Position numbers and translations under genes: made by a program. Positions 1 through 5,076 of a stretch of 5,324 nucleotides of DNA are shown one piece after another. The notes below the pieces were generated by a model. The model was not told the DNA's origin and ran no database searches. It saw nothing but the letters and a program-made list of their open reading frames with translations. Each line of letters begins with the position of its first letter. The first letter of the stretch is position 1. Source of the stretch: Microscillaceae bacterium (lineage in GTDB: Bacteria > Bacteroidota > Bacteroidia > Cytophagales > Microscillaceae); contig DMXI01000342.1 in NCBI GenBank assembly GCA_003483885.1, forward strand, positions 1 to 5,324. The letters are read 5' to 3'.

Positions 1-10
1 TGCTAAAATC

Positions 11-32
11 AGTGCGTAAAAGGCACTTTTTT
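11..32 (+). terminator. Probable rho-independent terminator of a gene to the left
   Basis: A perfect 5-bp stem, AGTGC (11-15) with GCACT (23-27), encloses a 7-base loop, and the last T of the stem begins a run of six T (27-32). This is a short but typical intrinsic terminator for plus-strand transcription. A TAA at 4-6 could be the stop codon of the upstream gene, but only two codons of it would be visible, so no coding call is possible. The stem is short, which limits confidence. Confidence 0.45.
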
Positions 33-278
33 AGTCCAGATTATAATTTTTAAGCATACTCTTATAAAGTTGGGTTACACAATGATAATAGGCACAAAAT
101 GCGTAGGGAACACAGAAGAACTAAACCAGAGGATAAGAGATTGGTTACATTTTTTTTGAAAAAAAAGAGTACAAATCAAATACACTTGCCTTCTCTTTAA
201 AAATCACTCAACGTTTTTCATTTCATATACTTACATAATAAGGCATTGAGCCAATAGTAAGATCTTTTCAGAATTGTA

Positions 279-297
279 GGTAAAACCTTGTTTTACC
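279..297. repeat. Perfect 8-bp hairpin with 3-base loop
   Basis: GGTAAAAC (279-286) and GTTTTACC (290-297) are exact reverse complements separated by CTT. The right arm is followed at once by GTTTACCC, a near copy of itself. No T-run follows directly (the nearest is 312-317), so it is not a classical terminator. It could be an operator or an RNA stem-loop; the sequence does not decide. Confidence 0.6.
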
Positions 298-359
298 GTT
301 TACCCACCTGATTTTTTAGGAAGTGTTTATAGAGCAACTTCTCAGTTTTTAGCGAGCAA

Positions 360-385
360 TGCTATTTCTCACGAGATGAATAGCA
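360..385. repeat. Bulged hairpin
   Basis: TGCTATT (360-366) pairs with AATAGCA (379-385). Inside this stem TCT (367-369) pairs with AGA (374-376), leaving a CACG tetraloop and a 2-base bulge (377-378). It gives ten base pairs in one compact element, about 270 bases before the operon start. Function unknown. Confidence 0.45.
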
Positions 386-415
386 CTTAAGCATCTGTTA
401 AAAAACTAAAAATAA

Positions 416-549
416 GATATCTCAGAATTTTATTAAAGAATGTTAATAATCTGGTTCTACCAGGTCACTACTTTCGCAAATAGCAAGCAAAAGGTGTTTT
501 TACTAATATCTGCACTTGACCAACCTGAGATATCAGATAATAAGTAGTG
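416..549. repeat. Two crossing inverted repeats (pseudoknot-like topology)
   Basis: GATATCTCAG (416-425) is the exact reverse complement of CTGAGATATC (525-534). CACTACTT (466-473) is the exact reverse complement of AAGTAGTG (542-549). The two pairings cross, so in RNA they would form a pseudoknot or exclude one another. A small hairpin, CTGGT/ACCAG (451-463), lies within. The first pair could also be read as 10-bp terminal repeats of a 119-bp element, but no flanking target duplication is visible. Confidence 0.35.
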
Positions 550-655
550 CCATAGACAAGAAACAATGATAAAGTTTCTGGATAACAGCATCGCTTAACA
601 CTGATAGGTTACTGCTTACAGACTTCCTTGGTTTCACTAATTTTTTTTAACCAAC

Positions 656-2095
656 ATGAGAAAAATTTTTCTTTCTGGATTATTACTACTGACGCTATTG
701 GTGCCAGGTTATGCCATCGATTGGAGCACCAATATGCCTAAAGCACAAGCTGAGGCCAAAGCCAGTGGCAAACTCATCTTGCTCAACTTTGCTGGTTCGG
801 ACTGGTGCTCGCCTTGTATTCAAATGAAGAAGAAAATATTTGCAGCCCCTGCTTTTGAGCAGTTTGCTGACAAAAATCTGATTTTGGTACGAGCCGACTT
901 CCCGCGGAAGCGTAAAAACCGCCTGGCCAAAGACCAGATAAAACACAACGAAGCTTTGGCCGAAAAATACAACCGTCAAGGAGTTTTTCCGCTTACCTTG
1001 TTGATCAATGCCCAAGGTAAAGTGATGAAAACCTGGGAAGGCTTACCACGCCTGACTCCTGATGCCTTTGTGGCCCAAATCAAGCCATTGGTAAAAAAAC
1101 AAGCTCCTAAAAACACCGAAACAGGGTCACTCAATAACTCCCTGAAGTTGGATGAAACCCACGGCATGCGTGTATTTAAAAAGACCCTTTTGCTGATGGG
1201 GAGTCGTTTTGAGGTAATCGTAGTGGATCAAAACCAGGTAACGGCTCAACACCATATTCATGCTGCCATTGCTGAGATCAAACGTATTGAACAATTGATT
1301 TCTAGCTGGGATAAGCAAAGCCAAACCTCGGCCATCAATCGAGCTGCGGGCCTAAAATCGGTGATGGTAGATACCGAATTGATCTCCCTCATCGAACGAG
1401 CCAACCGAGTGTCTAAACTTACCCAAGGAGCATTTGATATTAGCTTTGGCTCCATCGATAAGAGCATTTGGCATTTCGATGGCTCACTCAAGCAACTTCC
1501 CGATGCGGCCACTGCCAAAAAAGCCGTTCGTTTGATCGACTACCGCAATATTGTAATTGACAAGGTAAATGGTGCCGTGTTTCTCAAAAACAAAGGTATG
1601 CGCATTGGGTTTGGTGCCATTGGCAAAGGTTATGCCGCAGAGCGAGCCAAAGCATTGCTGCAAAAAAGAGGGGTAAAAAACGGAATCATCAATGCGGGAG
1701 GTGACCTGGCCGCCTGGGGCAACCAACCCAATGGCAAGCCCTGGACTATTGGTATTGCCAACCCAAATTTTAAAAATCAAGCCTTTGCCCGTTTGGCTGT
1801 GAAAAACCAAGCCGTTGTGACATCTGGAAATTATGAGAAGTTTGTTGTAATAGACGGCAAAAAATACACCCACATCATCGATCCTCGCACTGGCTACCCA
1901 GTCACTGGTCTCAAGAGCGTTACCATTATTTGTCCCAATGCCGAATTAGCCGATGCCTTAGCTACTTCAGTATTTGTATTAGGCAAAGAAGTAGGTCTTG
2001 ACCTTGTCAATCAACTCAATGGGGTAGAAGCCATCCTGGTAGACGATGCCCAAAAAGTACACTATTCCAAAAATATACCTTTACAAGATTATTAA
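656..2095 (+). CDS. apbE: Exported thioredoxin-fold / ApbE FAD:protein FMN transferase fusion
   Basis: This 479-residue protein joins two redox-related domains. Residues 1-20 form a signal peptide (MRKIF, hydrophobic core, likely cut after PGYA), so it acts in the periplasm. Residues 21-146 resemble the thioredoxin_7-type fold: FAGSDWCSPC carries the active-site pair C51/C54, and VFP (110-112) supplies the cis-proline. A polar linker (about 147-173) leads to an ApbE domain (about 174-477) with family landmarks: MGSRFEV (181-187), GAFD (258-261), GAIGKGYA (320-327), NAGGDL (346-351), TSGNYE (389-394), THIIDPRTG (405-413) with the probable catalytic H406, and ADALATS (432-438) with D433/T437 at the usual Mg ligand positions. 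ApbE enzymes hydrolyse FAD and attach FMN to Thr/Ser of exported proteins. All key residues look intact. It is the first gene of an operon with the two genes downstream (54-base gap). The start is chosen because the signal peptide begins there; no Shine-Dalgarno sequence is visible. Confidence 0.93.
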   Translation: MRKIFLSGLLLLTLLVPGYAIDWSTNMPKAQAEAKASGKLILLNFAGSDWCSPCIQMKKKIFAAPAFEQFADKNLILVRADFPRKRKNRLAKDQIKHNEALAEKYNRQGVFPLTLLINAQGKVMKTWEGLPRLTPDAFVAQIKPLVKKQAPKNTETGSLNNSLKLDETHGMRVFKKTLLLMGSRFEVIVVDQNQVTAQHHIHAAIAEIKRIEQLISSWDKQSQTSAINRAAGLKSVMVDTELISLIERANRVSKLTQGAFDISFGSIDKSIWHFDGSLKQLPDAATAKKAVRLIDYRNIVIDKVNGAVFLKNKGMRIGFGAIGKGYAAERAKALLQKRGVKNGIINAGGDLAAWGNQPNGKPWTIGIANPNFKNQAFARLAVKNQAVVTSGNYEKFVVIDGKKYTHIIDPRTGYPVTGLKSVTIICPNAELADALATSVFVLGKEVGLDLVNQLNGVEAILVDDAQKVHYSKNIPLQDY

Positions 2096-2149
2096 ACCCA
2101 AGTGTTTGATAGTCAAAGTTTTCACCATCTGTTTTTAATAATTTAAAGA

Positions 2150-2371
2150 ATGAAGAATATAAGCAGAATATTATTTGCCGCGTTGGTAGCCAGCGTGGTT
2201 ATGTCGTCTTGTACGACAGTCAAAAGCTATCAGAAGATGTACCTGAATGATAGTGACATGAAACTCGCAGGTCGCAAAGTCGCCAAAGTAGAGACGTATT
2301 TTCAGTTTTACCGAGAAGGAGCCGCAGGTGCCAACGGAGGCAAAACCGGAGGAGGGTGCGGTTGTAATTAG
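2150..2371 (+). CDS. Small DUF4266-type lipoprotein with GGGCGCN C-terminus
   Basis: A 73-residue lipoprotein. The N-terminal MKNISR, hydrophobic stretch and VVMSSC give a lipobox with the lipidated cysteine at C21, so the mature peptide is only about 53 residues. It contains a polar middle (YQKMYLNDSDMKLAGRKV), YREGAAG near 54-60, and a glycine-rich tail ending GGGCGCN with C70 and C72. This arrangement matches DUF4266, a family of short lipoproteins typically ending in GCGCN and found beside DUF3570 proteins and ApbE or thioredoxin-like proteins; the assignment is from memory of the family. The Cys-x-Cys tail could bind a metal, form a disulfide handled by the upstream WCSPC domain, or be modified; none of this is shown. 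It lies 54 bases after the fusion gene and 100 bases before the barrel gene, on the same strand. An A-rich stretch (ATTTAAAGA) precedes the ATG. A 5-bp hairpin, TTTGA/TCAAA (2105-2117), sits in the upstream gap. Confidence 0.88.
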   Translation: MKNISRILFAALVASVVMSSCTTVKSYQKMYLNDSDMKLAGRKVAKVETYFQFYREGAAGANGGKTGGGCGCN

Positions 2372-2465
2372 TGATTAGTTCATAGTTAGTAGTCATCAGT
2401 TTGTAGTGTTTAAATTACTCACTATAAACCACGAACTCCTAACTACAAACTGCCAACTAAAAACT
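2370..2465. repeat. Heptameric AGTT/AACT repeat palindrome filling the intergenic gap
   Basis: The left arm has AGT-starting tetramers exactly every 7 bases: 2370, 2377, 2384, 2391, 2398, 2405 (AGTG, AGTT, AGTT, AGTC, AGTT, AGTG). The right arm has AACT at 2434, 2441, 2448, 2455 and 2462, with AACC at 2427 and CACT at 2420 in the same phase. The arms are reverse complements with an 11-bp perfect core (2397-2407 with 2442-2452), plus AGTT (2384-2387) with AACT (2462-2465). Transcript across it would fold into a long imperfect hairpin. It starts inside the TAG of the lipoprotein gene and ends 6 bases before the next ATG. Similar heptad repeats occur in Bacteroidota intergenic DNA (recollection, not searched). 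Confidence 0.75.
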
Positions 2466-2471
2466 AAAGAT

Positions 2472-3692
2472 ATGAAAAAAATATTGACCATAACCATCCT
2501 GTTACTACTGACGGTTAGATTGACTGGTGTGGCCCAAGATTCTACCGAGGCCAAAAAACAATACAAGAAAAGTAAACTGGTAAAGGCCGAGGCCAACTTT
2601 CTGTTCAGTTATTATCAACAAGACGGAAACAATGCTGCCGTTACTGGAGGATTAGGCACCGAACTATTGAATAACGTTGCTACCAATACTGGGTTTTCGT
2701 TGGTATATCAAGGCAAACGCGAAAACTTGCATAGTTTCTCGTTCAATGTGGGGGTAGATAGTTACACCTCTGCTTCGTCAGACAACATCGACCCCAATAC
2801 GATTTCGTCGGCTTCGTCAGGAGACGTGCATGTGTACCCCTCTCTGTCTTGGGAGCTAGATAATCAAAAGAAACGTTTCACGATTGGTGCCAACTTATCT
2901 TACTCTACCGAATATGATTATGAATCACGTGGAGCAGGTATTTCATTCTCTAAATATTCACCTGATCGTAACCGAGAAATAAGCGTAAGTCTGTCTGCTT
3001 TTTGGGATCAGTGGAGTTTGATTTTTCCTAAAGAATTACGACCTCCCACACCTCCAGGAGTAGATGAAGACGAAGATGATGATTACGCCACTACCCCGCG
3101 TAATTCTTACTCAGCTTCTATTGTATACAACCAGGTAATCAATAAGCGATTGCAGGTAGCTTTCTTGACTGATATAGTGTACCAGCAAGGCTGGTTATCT
3201 ACGCCATTTCATCGGGTGTATTTTCAGGGGCAAACCCAAGCCAAAATTGAGCACCTACCCGATACCCGTTTTAAACTACCATTTGGGATAAGGGCCAATT
3301 ACTTCGTGAGCGATTTCCTGATTTTGAGAGGGTATTATCGTTATTATTGGGACAACTGGGGACTTACGGCTCATACCTTAAGTTTGGAAGCGCCTTTTAA
3401 AATGCTGCAAGGCTTGTCTTTCTATCCGTTTGCCCGTTTGTACACCCAAACCCAGGCTCAGTATTTTGCCCCCTATCGCCAACATAACTTAACCGAAACC
3501 TTCTTTACCAGTGATTACGACTTGTCAGGGTTTTCGAGCCAGTTTGTAGGAGTAGGGTTGAGGCTTGCACCCCCCAAAGGTATTTTGGTCAAGCCTTTGA
3601 ACGCTTTGAGCCTGCGCTACGGTACCTATCGTCGTAGTAATGGTCTGGCGTCCAACATCTTTACTGTGAATTTAACCTATAAATTTAAATAA
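2472..3692 (+). CDS. DUF3570-type predicted outer-membrane beta-barrel protein
   Basis: A 406-residue protein. Residues 1-21 form a signal peptide (MKKILT, hydrophobic core, likely cut at GVA/QD). The rest is rich in alternating aromatic/polar beta-strand segments and Tyr, as in outer-membrane barrels. DUF3570-like blocks are REISVSLSAFWD (168-179), QGWLSTPFHRVYF (239-251), RYYWDNWGLTAHT (290-302) and a closing LRYGTYRRSNG followed by the last strand. An acidic run, DEDEDDD (198-204), sits in a predicted loop. The last residue is Lys rather than the usual terminal aromatic, though YKFK keeps aromatics near the end. The start is set at ATG 2472: the same frame is open back to GTG 2406, but that extension is encoded by the heptad repeat and would bury the signal peptide. 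It is the last gene of the operon, followed by a terminator at 3728. Its exact role is unknown; the neighbours suggest an envelope partner of the ApbE/lipoprotein pair, perhaps a pore or scaffold. Confidence 0.87.
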   Translation: MKKILTITILLLLTVRLTGVAQDSTEAKKQYKKSKLVKAEANFLFSYYQQDGNNAAVTGGLGTELLNNVATNTGFSLVYQGKRENLHSFSFNVGVDSYTSASSDNIDPNTISSASSGDVHVYPSLSWELDNQKKRFTIGANLSYSTEYDYESRGAGISFSKYSPDRNREISVSLSAFWDQWSLIFPKELRPPTPPGVDEDEDDDYATTPRNSYSASIVYNQVINKRLQVAFLTDIVYQQGWLSTPFHRVYFQGQTQAKIEHLPDTRFKLPFGIRANYFVSDFLILRGYYRYYWDNWGLTAHTLSLEAPFKMLQGLSFYPFARLYTQTQAQYFAPYRQHNLTETFFTSDYDLSGFSSQFVGVGLRLAPPKGILVKPLNALSLRYGTYRRSNGLASNIFTVNLTYKFK

Positions 3693-3727
3693 GAACATAG
3701 CATAGTTTTCACCCTAACCACCATCAG

Positions 3728-3764
3728 TTGGGCAGTACTTTTAAAGTGCTTGCCCAATTTTTTT
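3728..3764 (+). terminator. Strong rho-independent terminator of the three-gene operon
   Basis: TTGGGCA (3728-3734) pairs with TGCCCAA (3751-3757). The stem continues inward past a one-base bulge through GTACTT/AAGTGC (one G-T wobble) to a 3-base loop, and is followed by seven T (3758-3764). It lies 36 bases after the TAA of the barrel gene. In the opposite direction the stem has no T-run, so it should act on plus-strand transcripts only. It overlaps the end of the convergent nuclease gene. Confidence 0.88.
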
Positions 3765-4850
3765 CAGGTGTTCATTGACCAAAGGTTTAATGTAGGTTTT
3801 AAATATCGCATCCAGTTCATCTAATATTTCAAGAAAGAAGTTTTGAATGGCTTTTATATGATCTGGCCCTTGTCGGAACTCTTCCAGACTTTTACCATAA
3901 GAAATACCCGCCCAAGATGAAGGATCATCTAGTGAATATTGTCGCCAGTGTTGATATTTTTCATTGCTAAGGACAGTTTTTAAGATACTTACTAACTGAT
4001 TTCTTAGAGGGGCTTTGGGACCTAGCTCTATAACTGCAAATAATTCTGGAGATGTCTGTTCATCATAATACTTGAACCAGTAACCAAACCCTATCCAGTG
4101 TTTACCCGCAAAGCTATGACCATCGATATAGCGATTGTGATTCCTTAATTGGGTAAATCTTGCAGAATATTGAGAGATATTTCCATCGATATTTTCAAAC
4201 TTTTCAGCAATTATACCACCCATGGTTTCATCCATCATCTGAGTAACATTGCTGAAATTATTAAGAGTCTGAATGTCTGCTTCAGTGAATATTTTGTTCA
4301 TATATAGGTTTTTAGTTTTAAGAAAGATGAAAAATTCTTTGATGATTTGACTTTGCTCCTGGTGTTTCTCAAAAAAGCCTGCTACCTCATACCATCTCAA
4401 CTGAATAAAGCGAATAGAGTCTTTGTGCTTGCAATCTTTTACAAGGTCAGTTCGTTCTTTTTTTTCATAATCTCTCGTCAGGTATACCAAGATTCTATGT
4501 TTAATATTCCTTTGATCCAGATGCTCGGCATATCTTTTTAATTGCTCTTGCCCTTCTGCCGAACCTACTTTATTCTCAAAAAATATAACAGCATTATCCA
4601 AAAAAATAGCTACATCAGGACGACTATCCGAGTCATGGTTATTAATTTTAGTAAGGTGATATTGAGTGGTAATAGAGTAGTTTTCAAACTCCTGCTCTAA
4701 AATCTTGTGAGATTTTAAAAAATCGTATAGAATTTCTTTATTTAAACTAAGACAGTGGGCAAAGATTTCAGTAGTGTAATCTTCCAGCGGATCATTTTCG
4801 TGTTTCAAACGAAGTTTAAAGAGGGTATCAAATAAGCCAGCCATAAGCAT
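3741..4850 (-). CDS. PD-(D/E)XK nuclease superfamily protein
   Basis: A 369-residue soluble protein without signal peptide or membrane segment. The N-terminal part (about 15-180) shows a PD-(D/E)XK nuclease core in the expected order: an acidic helix ENDPLEDYTTEIF (18-30), RPDVAIFL with D79, FFENK giving E92-x-K94, then EGQEQLKRY (99-107), the Q/Y-bearing helix typical of this branch. All putative catalytic residues are present, so it is probably an active DNA nuclease; it best resembles the PDDEXK_4 type (family from memory). The C-terminal half (about 185-369) contains aromatic-rich HWIGFGYWFKYY and a charged helical end, and I cannot assign it. The frame extends to TTG 4853; ATG 4850 or ATG 4844 (giving MAGLFDTLF) are better starts, and none has a clear ribosome site. 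It is convergent with the operon and divergent from bioB. Its base composition is much more AT-rich than both neighbours, suggesting acquisition. Its role (defence, repair, or mobile-element remnant) is open. Confidence 0.8.
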   Translation of the reverse strand: MLMAGLFDTLFKLRLKHENDPLEDYTTEIFAHCLSLNKEILYDFLKSHKILEQEFENYSITTQYHLTKINNHDSDSRPDVAIFLDNAVIFFENKVGSAEGQEQLKRYAEHLDQRNIKHRILVYLTRDYEKKERTDLVKDCKHKDSIRFIQLRWYEVAGFFEKHQEQSQIIKEFFIFLKTKNLYMNKIFTEADIQTLNNFSNVTQMMDETMGGIIAEKFENIDGNISQYSARFTQLRNHNRYIDGHSFAGKHWIGFGYWFKYYDEQTSPELFAVIELGPKAPLRNQLVSILKTVLSNEKYQHWRQYSLDDPSSWAGISYGKSLEEFRQGPDHIKAIQNFFLEILDELDAIFKTYIKPLVNEHLKKIGQAL

Positions 4851-4950
4851 CAATAATTTGCTATTTCAAGATCAACCAATTTATGTAGGTTTTTCCGAAA
4901 GACAAAGCTCCTTGGTTAGGTTTAACAATGACTCCTTCCACAAAAAAACC

Positions 4951-5000
4951 TCAAATGTTCGCATTCTAAGCGATCCTCTGTTAACTTGCAAAACATTTGA
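4951..5000. repeat. 9-bp inverted repeat upstream of bioB
   Basis: TCAAATGTT (4951-4959) and AACATTTGA (4992-5000) are exact reverse complements 32 bases apart. A smaller dyad, TCGC/GCGA (4959-4973), lies between them, overlapping by one base. The right arm directly abuts the next palindrome at 5001. The position between the divergent nuclease and bioB genes makes a regulatory role possible, but the spacing fits no operator I recognise. Confidence 0.4.
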
Positions 5001-5022
5001 TGAGATAAATTATTTTATCTCA
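5001..5022. promoter_or_regulatory. Perfect 9-bp palindrome, candidate operator or stem-loop before bioB
   Basis: TGAGATAAA (5001-5009) and TTTATCTCA (5014-5022) are exact reverse complements around a 4-base centre (TTAT). It ends 54 bases before the bioB ATG, in promoter range, and the rest of the 4851-5076 gap is otherwise unremarkable. It resembles neither the BirA operator (TTGTAAAC/GTTTACAA halves about 14 apart) nor, closely, the BioR palindrome (TTATCTATAA-like), though it shares TTATCT with the latter. It is a dimeric-regulator site or an RNA hairpin; the regulator is unknown. Confidence 0.45.
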
Positions 5023-5076
5023 AGAATATAAAGCATTGATTATAAAGTTTTTAGATAATAAATTCCCAATTGTGAT

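Larger units (their letters stand above)
33..655. other. Gene-free, AT-rich intergenic region with several inverted repeats
   Basis: I see no convincing coding sequence on either strand in these 623 bases. The best short frame, 82-159 plus, would give 25 residues and has no other support. The region is AT-rich and contains several dyads, listed separately: hairpins at 279-297 and 360-385 and crossing inverted repeats over 416-549. It also has a run of eight T, one G and eight A at 150-166, likely curved or flexible DNA. It must include the promoter of the operon starting at 656, but I find no clear Bacteroidota promoter (TTTG about 20 bases before TAnnTTTG). The start at 656 is preceded by TTTTTTTTAACCAAC and no Shine-Dalgarno sequence. 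Confidence 0.6.

Noticed and set aside
82..159. Short plus-strand frame of 25 residues in the left gap
   Set aside because: It reads plausibly but is very short, lacks a recognisable family and lies just after a terminator; chance cannot be excluded.
150..166. Eight T, one G, eight A symmetrical run
   Set aside because: A 1-base loop cannot close as a hairpin, and homopolymer runs are common in AT-rich gaps; noted only as possible bent DNA.
416..534. Miniature transposable element with 10-bp terminal repeats
   Set aside because: No target-site duplication flanks it and no second copy is in the window.
516..541. TTGACC followed by GATAAT as a sigma-70-like promoter
   Set aside because: The spacing is only 14 bases and the primary sigma factor of Bacteroidota prefers a different consensus.
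2406..2471. Extension of the barrel protein to a GTG start at 2406
   Set aside because: The extra 22 residues are encoded by the heptad repeat and would place a clear signal peptide internally; ATG 2472 is preferred.
2117..3713. 10-base direct repeat AGTTTTCACC at 2117-2126 and 3704-3713, each after a stop codon
   Set aside because: Two short copies with differing flanks are not enough to call a regulatory or mobile feature.
4347..4541. Plus-strand open frame inside the nuclease gene, and minus-strand frames inside the fusion gene
   Set aside because: They are shadows of well-supported genes, with no family features of their own.
4848..4853. TTG start at 4853 for the nuclease
   Set aside because: Two ATG codons (4850 and 4844) follow at once in frame and are better starts; no ribosome site supports TTG.
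4912..4990. BirA-type biotin operator before bioB
   Set aside because: Half-site-like words (GGTTTAAC near 4919 and TGTTAACT near 4979) are imperfect and far too far apart.
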